Source of the DNA: Streptomyces spectabilis
Lineage (GTDB): Bacteria; Actinomycetota; Actinomycetes; Streptomycetales; Streptomycetaceae
DNA length: 64,000 nt
Assembly (NCBI RefSeq): GCF_008704795.1
Contig: NZ_CP023690.1
Coordinates: 4,598,501 to 4,662,500 of the forward strand
Direction of reading: 5' to 3'
Numbering within the stretch: the stretch's first letter is position 1; each line of letters opens with the position of its first letter. This document shows, in pieces, positions 7,365 through 15,650 of this stretch. Position numbers and translations under genes: made by a program. The notes below the pieces were generated by a model. That model had not been told where the DNA came from, searched no databases, and worked only from the letters and a program-made list of their open reading frames with translations.

Positions 7365-9050
7365 CTATCCGGCCCGCCGGTGCTGCTTGGCACGGGAACG
7401 TTTCTCGACGTACATCCGCTGGTCGGCGGAGTGCAACACCTCGTCCGCCGACATGCCGCAGTGCGCCCAGCCGATGCCGAAGCTGGCGCCCACGCGGACG
7501 GCCCGGCCGTCGACCCTGATCGGCGGGATGATGGCGTTCCGCAGCCGGACCGCGAGGTCCTGCGCGTCGGCCCTGCCGAGCCCGTCGGCGAGGACCACGA
7601 ACTCGTCGCCGCCGAGCCGCGCCACCGTGTCGCCGTCGCGGACACCGCTGGTCAGACGGCGTGCGACCTCGATGAGGACGGCGTCGCCCGTGTGGTGCCC
7701 GAAGCGGTCGTTGATCGACTTGAAGCCGTCGAGGTCGCAGAAGAGGACGGCGAGCCCCTTCGTACCGTCGTCGGCCTCGCTCTCCTCGGGCGGGGCGACG
7801 GTGTGCACGTGGTGGTCGAACTCCCCGTGCGCGCCGTGCTGCGCGCCGGGCGGTGCGGCGTGCCCGTGTTCGTGTCCGTGCGCGGCCGCGTGCACGCCGC
7901 CGTACAGGCCGCTGTTGTCGTACGCCGCGTCGAGCGAGTCCACCGTGCTCGGCTGGCCCGCGTGCGGCCTGCGACAGAGCCGGGCGCTCAGCCGGGCGCG
8001 CAGCTCGGCGGAGTTCGGCAGGCCGGTGAGCGAGTCGTGCGAGGCGCGGTGCGCGAGCTGGAGCTCGCGCCGCTTGCGCTCCTCGATGTCCTCGACGTGC
8101 GTGAGCAGAAACCGGGGCCCGTCCGCGGCGTCCGCGACGACGGAGTTGCGCAGCGACACCCAGACGTACGTGCCGTCGCGGCGGCCGAAGCGCAGCTCGG
8201 CGCGGCCGCCCTCGGCGGAGGTGCGCAGGAGGGTGCCGATGTCCTCGGGGTGGACCAGGTCGGAGAAGGAGTGGCGCCGCATCGCGGAGGCGGGGCGGCC
8301 GAGCAGGCGGCACAGCGCGTCGTTGGTGCGCAGGATGCGGCCGTGCTGGTCACCGCCCATCTCGGCGATGGCCATGCCGCTCGGCGCGTACTCGAAGGCC
8401 TGCCGGAAGGACTCCTCGCTGGCCCGCAGCGCCTGCTGCTCGCGCTCCAGGCGGACCAGGGCCCGCTGCATGTTGGCCCGCAGCCGGGCGTTGCTGATGG
8501 CGATCGCGGCCTGGAAGGCGTACATCTGGAGGGCTTCGCGGCCCCAGGCGCCGGGCCTGCGGCCGTTGCGCGGCCGGTCCACGGAGATCACGCCGAGCAG
8601 TTCGCCGCCGGAGCCGCCGGTCGCGTACATGGGGGCGAAGAGCCGGTCGGAGGGGTGCCACTCGTCCTCGAAGCGGGGCTCGGGGCCCTCGGTGTACCAC
8701 TGCGGCACGTCGTCCTCGTCGAGGACCCAGCCCTCGGTGTGCGGGATGAAGCGCAGGGCGCCCCAGGCCTCGCCCATGGCGAGGCGGCGGTCCCAGGACT
8801 CGCGGGAGCCGACGCGGCCGGTGATGAGCGCCTCGGCCGCGGGGTTGCCGGCGAAGGCGGCGACGACGAGGTCGCCGTCCGGGCGCACGAGATTGACGCA
8901 CGCCAGCTCATAGCCCAGGCCGTTCACCACGCCGTCGGCGACGGTCTGCAGCGTGTCCGCGAGGCTGCGGGCCGTGTTGAGCTCCGCCACCACCTGGTGC
9001 AGCTGCCGCAGGGTCGCAAGACGGACGTACGGCTCCGACTCGGTCTCCAT
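7365..9050 (-). CDS. cdgB: GAF-PAS-GGDEF diguanylate cyclase CdgB
   Basis: 561 aa cytoplasmic c-di-GMP synthase. Order: GAF (about 20-195), PAS/PAC (about 205-325), GGDEF (about 335-550). The active motif G-G-D-E-F at 480-484 is intact. The product-inhibition I-site R-D-G-D lies exactly five residues upstream (471-474). H-D-S-L-T-G-L-P-N marks the domain start. An insertion of about 60 residues, with ten His between residues 387 and 416, separates this motif from the metal-binding F-C-D-L-D-G-F-K segment, inside the catalytic domain. S. coelicolor CdgB (SCO4281) is the remembered counterpart and a BldD target; a BldD-like site lies upstream. Controls development through c-di-GMP levels (family knowledge). 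Confidence 0.88.
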   Translation of the reverse strand: METESEPYVRLATLRQLHQVVAELNTARSLADTLQTVADGVVNGLGYELACVNLVRPDGDLVVAAFAGNPAAEALITGRVGSRESWDRRLAMGEAWGALRFIPHTEGWVLDEDDVPQWYTEGPEPRFEDEWHPSDRLFAPMYATGGSGGELLGVISVDRPRNGRRPGAWGREALQMYAFQAAIAISNARLRANMQRALVRLEREQQALRASEESFRQAFEYAPSGMAIAEMGGDQHGRILRTNDALCRLLGRPASAMRRHSFSDLVHPEDIGTLLRTSAEGGRAELRFGRRDGTYVWVSLRNSVVADAADGPRFLLTHVEDIEERKRRELQLAHRASHDSLTGLPNSAELRARLSARLCRRPHAGQPSTVDSLDAAYDNSGLYGGVHAAAHGHEHGHAAPPGAQHGAHGEFDHHVHTVAPPEESEADDGTKGLAVLFCDLDGFKSINDRFGHHTGDAVLIEVARRLTSGVRDGDTVARLGGDEFVVLADGLGRADAQDLAVRLRNAIIPPIRVDGRAVRVGASFGIGWAHCGMSADEVLHSADQRMYVEKRSRAKQHRRAG

Positions 9051-9434
9051 GCTCGCTCTCCCCGAGACCTCGACAGCAACTCCAGGATCCGCAGCGTCCT
9101 CAGTGTCCGTAATCTCTGACTCTTCGTGACTCTTCTGGCTTCGTACGGTGTGTACTTCTTCGTACCTCTACGTACAGTGCTGTGCTTCCGTGCCCTCAGC
9201 GTCTGTCTGATTGCCACGGTCACTGAATCACAGCGAGCTGCCCACCCGGTACACAGGGTCAACAAAATATCGGCCCTGTGACTCAAGTCACAGGTGGGAG
9301 TGGGTGGTTGCGGCGTCGGGGGCGCGGGCGGCGGGAACGGCGCGGGAGTAGCGCGGTCCTAGGGCGAGACCTAGGACCGGTATCGGCCCCGGGTCCGATG
9401 CGCCGCGCTCCGGTCCGGGACTAGCGTCAGTCGT
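9051..9434. other. Divergent intergenic region, cdgB / flavin reductase
   Basis: 384 bases with lower GC than the genes. It carries four GTAC tetramers at 9143, 9152, 9162 and 9172 (spacings 9, 10, 10), a GTCAC-tgaa-TCAC element at 9219 and the BldD-like palindrome at 9275-9294. No ORF here is convincing. The right end has a TAGCGT -10-like box about 8 bases before the flavin reductase GTG, which suggests a leaderless transcript. Confidence 0.6.
9275..9294. promoter_or_regulatory. BldD-like palindrome upstream of cdgB
   Basis: CCTGTGACTCAAGTCACAGG is a 20-base palindrome broken only at the central pair. It contains GTGAC-TCAA-GTCAC, which fits the BldD box layout of two GTNAC half-sites with a 4-base spacer, although the spacer bases differ from consensus. 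It lies 228 bases before the cdgB start. Confidence 0.55.
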
Positions 9435-10019
9435 GTGGTTGCCGATCTGACCTTGAACACACAGCCCCCTCCCGCCCCGTCCACCCCTCATCCTGTGGGG
9501 GTGAGCAACGACGAGTTCCGGGCCGCCATGTCCCGCCTGGCCGCGGGCGTGGTCCTGGTGACCGCGCAGGAGCCCCCGCTGGACCCGGACGACCCGATGG
9601 CACCGGCCGGTGAGGACGTCGGCATGACGGCCACCGCGTTCCTCTCGGTCTCCCTGGAGCCGCCCCTGGTCATGGTCAGCCTGCGCACGGGCTCCCGCAT
9701 GGACGACCTGCTCGCCGAGCAGCCGCTGTGGGCCGTGTCGGTCCTGACCGAGAGCCAGCGGCACATCGCGGGCCGCTTCGCCATGAAGGGCCGCATCAGC
9801 GACCGGCTGCTCTTCGACGACATCGCCTACGCGCGCGGCCGGGCCAGCGGCGCGCCCCTGGTGGGCGGCGCGCTCGCCACCCTGGAGTGCCGCACCGAGC
9901 AGACGGTGGCCGCGGGCGACCACACCCTGGTGATCGGCCGCGTCCTGACGGCGGAGCTGCCGAGCGCGGACGGCGGGCCGCTGCTGTACTTCCGGGGGCG
10001 GTACCGGCAGCTGGGCTGA
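9435..10019 (+). CDS. Flavin reductase-like FMN-binding protein
   Basis: 194 aa. Core of about 160 aa of the flavin reductase/FMN-binding split-barrel family: F-R-A-A-M-S-R-L-A-A-G-V-V-L-V-T, then M-T-A-T-A-F-L-S-V-S-L-E-P-P-L-V-M-V-S, then C-terminal F-R-G-R-Y-R-Q-L. Such proteins reduce FMN with NAD(P)H, often to feed monooxygenases. GTG 9435 is used; GTG 9501 (starting S-N-D-E-F-R) is an alternative that removes a proline-rich leader. No partner monooxygenase is adjacent, so the role is open. Confidence 0.75.
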   Translation: MVADLTLNTQPPPAPSTPHPVGVSNDEFRAAMSRLAAGVVLVTAQEPPLDPDDPMAPAGEDVGMTATAFLSVSLEPPLVMVSLRTGSRMDDLLAEQPLWAVSVLTESQRHIAGRFAMKGRISDRLLFDDIAYARGRASGAPLVGGALATLECRTEQTVAAGDHTLVIGRVLTAELPSADGGPLLYFRGRYRQLG

Positions 10020-10036
10020 GGCCCCGCGCGCCGGGG

Positions 10037-10468
10037 CTACTGCCAGCCCTTGCCCGTGCGGCCCTGCTTCGTCTCCGCGCGCCGCTTCTTCTCCCGCAGC
10101 CGCCGTTCGTTGATCCCGCGCGGGATGCGGGTCGCGCGCCGGGGCTTGGGGGGCGGCGCGGTGGCCTCCGCGAGCAGCGAGGCGAGGCGGACGGCCGCGG
10201 CCTCCCGGTTGCGCCACTGGGAGCGGTGCTCGCTCGCCCGTACGCTCACGACGCCGTCGACGAGCCGGGACGCGAGCCGCTCCAGGGCCCGCTGCTTCCA
10301 CACCTCGGGCAGCGCGTCGGTGCGCTCCAGGTCGAAGCGGAGCTCGACCTGCGAGTCGCTGGTGTTGACGTGCTGGCCGCCGGGCCCCGAGGAGCGCGAG
10401 AAACGCCACATGAGCTCGGCCTCCGGCAGGACGACCGAGCCGCGGATGACGTGTTCCCGACCAGACAT
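10037..10468 (-). CDS. arfB: ArfB-type peptidyl-tRNA hydrolase (release-factor-like ribosome rescue)
   Basis: 143 aa. Contains the release-factor G-G-Q loop (S-G-P-G-G-Q-H-V-N-T-S-D-S-Q-V) that hydrolyses peptidyl-tRNA, and a basic C-terminal tail rich in Arg/Lys (I-P-R-G-I-N-E-R-R-L-R-E-K-K-R-R) that in ArfB/YaeJ occupies the empty mRNA channel of stalled ribosomes. The ATG at 10468 is preceded by a perfect AGGAG. It lacks codon-recognition domains, as the family does. Convergent with the flavin reductase and divergent from terD. Confidence 0.85.
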   Translation of the reverse strand: MSGREHVIRGSVVLPEAELMWRFSRSSGPGGQHVNTSDSQVELRFDLERTDALPEVWKQRALERLASRLVDGVVSVRASEHRSQWRNREAAAVRLASLLAEATAPPPKPRRATRIPRGINERRLREKKRRAETKQGRTGKGWQ

Positions 10469-10675
10469 GTCTCCTATGATCCCGCGTCCGTCCGCCGTAC
10501 GACACCTGTTTTCCGCCGCCGTGGCCTCTTCCCTGCGCACCTTCGGCAAAGAAAGTAAAGAAGCGAGTCCGCATATGGAACCTTGGGTACCCCCCGCGGC
10601 GTTCATAGGGGTGCCGGTAGCTTCGCCCTCAGAGTGAAGCCCGCACATAGGCGACTAGGGAAGGGACTCCCAACA

Positions 10676-11251
10676 ATGGCTGTAAGCCTGTCCAAGGGCG
10701 GCAACGTCTCGCTCACCAAGGAGGCACCGGGCCTGACCGCCGTCACGGTCGGCCTCGGCTGGGACGTCCGCACCACCACGGGTACCGACTTCGACCTGGA
10801 CGCCTCCGCGATCGCGGTGAACACCCAGGGCAAGGTCTACTCGGACGGCCACTTCGTCTTCTTCAACAACAAGGCGACGCCGGACCAGACCATCGTCCAC
10901 ACCGGTGACAACGTCACGGGCCAGGGCGAGGGCGACGACGAGCAGATCAACGTCAACCTCGCGGGCCTGCCCGCCGACATCGAGAAGATCGTCTTCCCGG
11001 TCTCGATCTACGACGCCGAGAACCGCTCGCAGAACTTCGGCCAGGTCCGCAACGCGTTCATCCGCATCGTGAACCAGGCCGGCGGCGCCGAGATCGCCCG
11101 CTACGACCTCTCCGAGGACGCGGCCACCGAGACCGCCATGGTCTTCGGCGAGCTCTACCGCAACGGCGCGGAGTGGAAGTTCCGCGCCGTCGGCCAGGGC
11201 TACGCCTCGGGCCTGGTGGGCATCGCCCAGGACTTCGGCGTCAACGTCTGA
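10676..11251 (+). CDS. TerD-family stress/tellurite resistance protein
   Basis: 191 aa, a full single TerD domain: [30 protein letters not shown], then F-F-N-N and [12 protein letters not shown] carrying the acidic calcium-binding residues. TerD proteins are cytoplasmic and calcium-binding; in streptomycetes they affect differentiation and stress responses. ATG at 10676 behind AAGGGA. A strong terminator follows, and a TerB-like gene is 183 bases downstream. Confidence 0.93.
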   Translation: MAVSLSKGGNVSLTKEAPGLTAVTVGLGWDVRTTTGTDFDLDASAIAVNTQGKVYSDGHFVFFNNKATPDQTIVHTGDNVTGQGEGDDEQINVNLAGLPADIEKIVFPVSIYDAENRSQNFGQVRNAFIRIVNQAGGAEIARYDLSEDAATETAMVFGELYRNGAEWKFRAVGQGYASGLVGIAQDFGVNV

Positions 11252-11270
11252 GTCCGCACCGCCTGACCAC

Positions 11271-11303
11271 GGGCCCCGGCCGGAGCGCTTCCGGCCGGGG
11301 CCC
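11271..11303 (+). terminator. Terminator after terD
   Basis: Perfect 14-base arms GGGCCCCGGCCGGA and TCCGGCCGGGGCCC with a 5-base loop; no T-run, as usual in this GC-rich genome. Confidence 0.8.
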
Positions 11304-11434
11304 GTCGCGTACGCGCGTCCAAGGCGCGGGCCGCGCGGGGAACTTCGGGGCGCGGGACGGCGTTGCCAGGACGACGTGCGCACTGCGCGCGCGGCCGACG
11401 GGTACGACACGGGCAGAAGCCGAGGTGGCGCGGA

Positions 11435-11998
11435 ATGGCTATGTGGGACCGGATCAAAGACCAGGCCAAGAACCTGCAGCAGACGCAGGGCGGACGCACC
11501 CCCGGTGCTCCCGGTGCCCCCGGCGGGCACGGGGCGCACGGCAGCGGGTCCAAGAGCTCCAAGGCCCAGCTCGTGGGCCTGCTCAAGACCCAGCTCACCT
11601 CGCTGAAGTCGGAGCTGAAGAGCGGCGCCTACCGCGACGCGAGCATGGCCATGTGCGCCCTGGTGGCCGCCGCCGACGGCACCGTCGACCCGGCCGAGCG
11701 CCAGCACGTCGAATCCCTCATCCTGCAGAACGACGTGTTGCAGAACTTCCCCCCGGACCAGCTCCGCCAGCGCTTCAACAAGCACGCGGACCAGCTGTCG
11801 TTCAACTTCCAGCAGGGCAAGGCGGCGGTGATGCAGGAGATCGCCAAGGCCGCGAAGAAGCCCGCGGAGGCCCGTGCGGTCGTGCAGACCGGCTTCGTCA
11901 TCGCCGGCGCGGACGGCTATGTGGCCCCGGCCGAGGAGCAGGTCCTGCGCGAGGCCTGCGCGGCACTCGGCGTGTCCCCCCAGGAGTTCGGCCTCTGA
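11435..11998 (+). CDS. TerB-family tellurite resistance protein
   Basis: 187 aa. A short Gly/Pro/His linker after the N-terminal helix is followed by the all-alpha TerB fold (residues about 45-185) with two acidic helix-loop motifs, A-A-A-D-G-T-V-D-P-A-E and A-G-A-D-G-Y-V-A-P-A-E, that bind metal in TerB. It works with TerD-type proteins in membrane-linked stress complexes in other bacteria. ATG at 11435 with GAGG ten bases before. Same strand as terD but separated by a terminator, so it probably has its own promoter. Confidence 0.88.
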   Translation: MAMWDRIKDQAKNLQQTQGGRTPGAPGAPGGHGAHGSGSKSSKAQLVGLLKTQLTSLKSELKSGAYRDASMAMCALVAAADGTVDPAERQHVESLILQNDVLQNFPPDQLRQRFNKHADQLSFNFQQGKAAVMQEIAKAAKKPAEARAVVQTGFVIAGADGYVAPAEEQVLREACAALGVSPQEFGL

Positions 11999-12009
11999 GA
12001 GGCCGTCCA

Positions 12010-12036
12010 GCACCCGGGCCGCGGCGGCCCGGGTGC
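12010..12036. terminator. Bidirectional terminator, terB / M1 peptidase
   Basis: GCACCCGGGCCGC and its complement with a very short loop, placed between convergent genes. Confidence 0.7.
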
Positions 12037-12097
12037 GCCCAGCCCCAACGCGCCCGCAGCCGAGCGACGGCAGAGCGCCGCAGCCCGGCGGAGCGCG

Positions 12098-13555
12098 TCA
12101 GCGCTCGTCCGGCTTGCCGTCGCCGTACAGCCAGTCCGACCACACGCGCTTCAGCTCCTCGCGCGCCTCGTCGTCGCCCGCGTGCTTCTCGACGTACGTG
12201 GTGAAGTCCTCGGTGTCCGCGTTGGCGTGGCGGTACTTCTTCGTCCAGCCCTTGAGGATCTCGTAGAAGGTCTCGTCGCCGACGGTCTCGCGGATCTTCT
12301 GGATGACCATGGCACCCCGGTAGTAGACGGGGTCGTCGGAGATGCTCTCCGCGTCCGGCTGCTTGGCGGGCGGGAAGTCCCAGACGGAGTCGTACTCGTC
12401 GTCCTCGTCCTCGTAGATCGCGTCGACGGTCTCCTCGACGGTGTCGCCGTCGTTGTCCTCCTCGTACAGCCACTCGGCGTACGTCGCCAGGCCCTCGTTG
12501 AGCCACATGTCCTGCCAGCTCTTCGGCGAGACCGAGTCGCCGAACCACTGGTGGGCCAGTTCGTGCACGAGGGTCGTGGTGTCGGCGTCCTGGACGGGGA
12601 ACAGCGGCTTGGTCTGGGTCTCCAGGGCGTAGCCGAGGTCCGCGCGGCCGTCGACGACGGCGCCGGTGGACGAGAAGGGGTAGTCGCCGAAGTTGTACTC
12701 CGCCCAGTCCACGATGTCGGGGATGTCGGCGAGGACCTTCTGGACCTTCTTGCGCTTGGCCGCGGGCAGCGTCCGGTCGATCGCCGTGAAGACGGGGATG
12801 CCGCTCTCGGTCATCGCCGTCCTGGTGTCGTACGTGCCGACGACGACCGTCGCCAGATAGCTGGCCATCGGCTCGGCGCTGTGCCAGGCGAAGGTGGTCC
12901 GGCCGTTGGCGGTGGTCTCCTTCGTCAACTCGCCGTTGGAGATGGCCTTCAGGCCCTTGGGGACGGTGACCTCTATGTCGTACGAGGCCTTGTCGACGGG
13001 GTGGTGGTTGCCCGGGAACCACGCCATCGAGCCCGCGGGCTGCCCCGTCGCGAGCGCGCTCTCCTCCCCGGTCAGCCAGCCCTCCTTGGCACCGTCCACG
13101 TCCGTGATGGTCTGCGGGGTGCCGGAGTAGCGGACGGTGGCCCGGAAGGTCTCACCGCGGTCGAGGTCGTCGCGGGGGCGGACGGTCAGCTCGCTGCCCG
13201 CGCGCTGGAAGCGGGCCTCCTTGCCCTCGACGGTCACGGACTCGACGTCCAGGCCCTTGAGGTCGAGGTTGAAGGCGCTGAGCGTCTTGGTGGCGCGGGC
13301 CGTGATGTCGGCGGTGCCGGTGAGGTGGCGCGACTCCGGGTCGTAGCCGATCTTCAGGCCGTAATGAGCCACGTCGTAGCCGCCGTTGCCGAGCTTCGGG
13401 AAGTACGGGTCGCGGACGCCCGCGGCACCGGGAGTGCCCCCGACACCACTGCTCGTGCACGCGGTGAGCGCGGTCGCGAGGGCGGTGGCGCAGAGCAGCG
13501 CGAGGGGCGTGCGGCGGGGCCCCTTGGTCAGGGGGGCGGTGGCTCGGTAGATCAC
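12098..13555 (-). CDS. Secreted M1-family metallopeptidase lipoprotein
   Basis: 485 aa zinc aminopeptidase. The signal peptide ends in a lipobox L-T-A-C. Zinc motif H331-E332-L-A-H335-Q-W, with the third ligand in N-E-G-L-A-T-Y-A-E-W eighteen residues on. The substrate-recognition exopeptidase motif G-A-M-E-N is replaced by Y-A-L-E-T-Q, as in short actinobacterial M1 proteins that also lack the large C-terminal domain. Start taken as GTG 13555 (AGGA nine bases upstream). It is 57 bases downstream of hbpS on the same strand, with a CCCCC/GGGGG hairpin between. Probably removes N-terminal residues from extracellular peptides. Confidence 0.88.
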   Translation of the reverse strand: MIYRATAPLTKGPRRTPLALLCATALATALTACTSSGVGGTPGAAGVRDPYFPKLGNGGYDVAHYGLKIGYDPESRHLTGTADITARATKTLSAFNLDLKGLDVESVTVEGKEARFQRAGSELTVRPRDDLDRGETFRATVRYSGTPQTITDVDGAKEGWLTGEESALATGQPAGSMAWFPGNHHPVDKASYDIEVTVPKGLKAISNGELTKETTANGRTTFAWHSAEPMASYLATVVVGTYDTRTAMTESGIPVFTAIDRTLPAAKRKKVQKVLADIPDIVDWAEYNFGDYPFSSTGAVVDGRADLGYALETQTKPLFPVQDADTTTLVHELAHQWFGDSVSPKSWQDMWLNEGLATYAEWLYEEDNDGDTVEETVDAIYEDEDDEYDSVWDFPPAKQPDAESISDDPVYYRGAMVIQKIRETVGDETFYEILKGWTKKYRHANADTEDFTTYVEKHAGDDEAREELKRVWSDWLYGDGKPDER

Positions 13556-13612
13556 CCCGGTGATCCTATGGCCACCGCACCCGCCCGCCACGGGGCCCCC
13601 GCGCGCCGGGGG

Positions 13613-14170
13613 TCAGCGGCCGAGCGCGGCCACGCCCGCCTTCGCGAACTTCTCGTCCAGGTCGCCGCTGGGCGCGCCCGCGACGCCGATGCCCGCGACG
13701 GGGCCGCCCTTCGCGGTGACCGGGGCGCCGCCCGCGAGGAACAGCGTGCCGGGGATGTCCTTGAGGTTCGGCGCCTGCGCCAGGCGCTTGGCCAGCTCGG
13801 AGGTGGGCGCGTTCCAGGAGACGGCGGTGTAGGCCTTGCGCTCGGCGGACTCGTACGACTGCGGGCCCGCGCCGTCGCCGCGCAGGGTGACGATCGTGTT
13901 GCCGTTGCGGTCAACGACGGCGACCGTGACGCGCTGGTTCTCCTTCTTCGCCGCGTCCAGGGTGGCCTGTGCGGCCTTCGTGGCGGCGGCCACGGTGAGG
14001 TGCGTGGTCTGCGTCAGGTCGCGATTGCCCGCGTCGGCGGTGACGGCGGCCTTCGCGGCGGCCTCAGGGGCGTCGGCGCTGGCGGACACGGCACCGAACG
14101 TGCCGGCGCCGACCACGCCGAGGACGGCGGCGGCGGTGAGGACGCGGGCACGCGGCGAGAGCTGCTTCAT
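13613..14170 (-). CDS. hbpS: HbpS-like extracellular haem-binding protein
   Basis: 185 aa. A cleavable signal peptide (M-K-Q-L-S-P-R-A-R, hydrophobic core, A-S-A-D) precedes a GlcG/HbpS (DUF336) domain: L-T-V-A-A-A-T-K-A-A, V-A-V-V-D-R-N-G-N, Y-T-A-V-S-W and the Gly-rich A-G-G-A-P-V and G-I-G-V-A-G-A stretches. HbpS binds haem outside the cell, responds to redox stress and modulates SenS. The divergent neighbours here are exactly a SenS-like kinase and SenR-like regulator, as in S. reticuli, which strengthens the call. ATG at 14170. Confidence 0.85.
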   Translation of the reverse strand: MKQLSPRARVLTAAAVLGVVGAGTFGAVSASADAPEAAAKAAVTADAGNRDLTQTTHLTVAAATKAAQATLDAAKKENQRVTVAVVDRNGNTIVTLRGDGAGPQSYESAERKAYTAVSWNAPTSELAKRLAQAPNLKDIPGTLFLAGGAPVTAKGGPVAGIGVAGAPSGDLDEKFAKAGVAALGR

Positions 14171-14402
14171 GGGGGAACTCCTTGGGTCGGCCGGCACGAT
14201 CCGTGCGGCGGTACGGGTCCGCTGGTGGGCCCTGTGCTTCGATCCTGCGGGCGGATCGCGGCCCGCCCCGTCGGCGCTCCGGCTGCGGGTCGCGCGCGCT
14301 TCGGCCGACACCCGGGTCAGCCGATCGGTTGACCCCGGTCCCCGCCCAGCAGGCCACAATGAGGGTGTTTGCCCAGTTCACGCGTACGGCAGGAGGCCGG
14401 GG
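14171..14402. promoter_or_regulatory. hbpS / senS divergent promoter region
   Basis: 232 bases separating divergent hbpS and senS. In the S. reticuli system SenR binds this position to control both units; I could not pick out its operator with confidence. The senS ribosome site AGGAGG is at 14391. Confidence 0.5.
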
Positions 14403-15650
14403 ATGCACGGAGGCGACGGCGCCCGGGCCGCCCGTCCAGGAGTCGCCGGGCCGGAGGAGCGGTGGCTCGCGGCCGTCATGCACGCCGCGTTCTTCCTGCT
14501 GCTCGCCGCCTCGCTCAGCCGGTTCCTGTTGCGCCACCCCGGCGAGCCCCGTACACCGTGGATCATCGCCCTCTCGGCCGTGCTCGCCCTGCTGTACGTA
14601 CTCGGCCCGGTCCTGGGGGCCACGCCGAACCCGCGGCGCCTGCTGTGGCTCGGCGCGGTCGTCGGCGTCTGGGTGGTGCTCGTGATCCTCGCGCCGAGCT
14701 ACGCGTGGTGCGCGGTGCCGCTGTTCTACACGGGCCTGCGGACGCTGCCGACGCGCGCGGCCCTCGCCCTCGTCACCGTCCTCACGGCCCTCGTGGTCGC
14801 GGCCCAGCTGCGGCTCGCGGACGGCTTCGACCCGAACCTGGCGTTCGCGCCGCCCGCCGTGGCGGCCGTGGCGACGGCGGTCTTCGTCCACATGCAGCGG
14901 CAGACCGCGCGGCAGCGCGCCCTCATCGACGACCTGCTGCGCACCCGGCGCGAGCTCGCCGCCACCGAGCGGCGCGAGGGCACGCTCGCCGAGCGGCAGC
15001 GCCTGTCCATGGAGATCCACGACACGCTGGCCCAGGGCCTGTCCAGCCAGCGGATGCTGCTCCAGGCGGCGGACCGGGTGTGGGACACGGACGCGGCGGC
15101 TGCCCGCACCCACGTCCGCACCGCCGAGTCCATCGCCGACCGCGGCCTCGCCGAGGCCCGCCGCCTCGTCCACGACCTGGCACCGGTGGACCTGGCGGAG
15201 GCGGGCCCCGATCCGGCGTACGCGCTGCCCGCGGCGCTCCGGGCACTGGCGGGGCGGGAGTCGGGGGCGGGCCTGGCGGTGCGCTTCCACCCCGAGGGCA
15301 CCCCGGTCCCGCTGACGGCGCAGGCCCGCTCGGCGCTGCTGCGGATCGCGCAGGGCGCCCTCGCGAACGTACGGGAGCACGCCGGGGCGGGGACGGCCGC
15401 GCTGACCCTGACGTACCTCGACGACCAGGTGGTGCTCGACGTGGCGGACGACGGCCGCGGGTTCTCGCCACCGGCGCCCGGCGGCGGGCGGGCCGGGCGC
15501 GGGCACGGCCTCCCCGCGATCCGCGCACGGGCGGCGCGGCTGGGCGGGACGCTGACGGTGGAGTCGGCACCCGGTGAGGGGACGGTGCTCTCGGTGGTGG
15601 TTCCGCTGGGGGACGGCGCGGCTGGAGGGAGCCACGATGAACGCGACTGA
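14403..15650 (+). CDS. senS: Sensor histidine kinase SenS
   Basis: 415 aa NarL-type (HisKA_3) sensor kinase. About five transmembrane helices fill residues 25-165, followed by a dimerisation helix with the phosphorylated His206 in M-E-I-H-D-T-L-A-Q-G-L-S, then HATPase with D-D-G-R-G-F and G-H-G-L-P-A-I-R-A-R. ATG at 14403 after AGGAGG. It overlaps senR by 14 bases. With HbpS it forms a three-component system sensing oxidative/haem stress and phosphorylating SenR (family knowledge). Confidence 0.85.
   Translation: MHGGDGARAARPGVAGPEERWLAAVMHAAFFLLLAASLSRFLLRHPGEPRTPWIIALSAVLALLYVLGPVLGATPNPRRLLWLGAVVGVWVVLVILAPSYAWCAVPLFYTGLRTLPTRAALALVTVLTALVVAAQLRLADGFDPNLAFAPPAVAAVATAVFVHMQRQTARQRALIDDLLRTRRELAATERREGTLAERQRLSMEIHDTLAQGLSSQRMLLQAADRVWDTDAAAARTHVRTAESIADRGLAEARRLVHDLAPVDLAEAGPDPAYALPAALRALAGRESGAGLAVRFHPEGTPVPLTAQARSALLRIAQGALANVREHAGAGTAALTLTYLDDQVVLDVADDGRGFSPPAPGGGRAGRGHGLPAIRARAARLGGTLTVESAPGEGTVLSVVVPLGDGAAGGSHDERD

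Noticed and set aside
7248..9119. 563- and 623-aa plus-strand ORFs across cdgB
   Set aside because: Antisense to a well-conserved GAF-PAS-GGDEF protein; no domain text.
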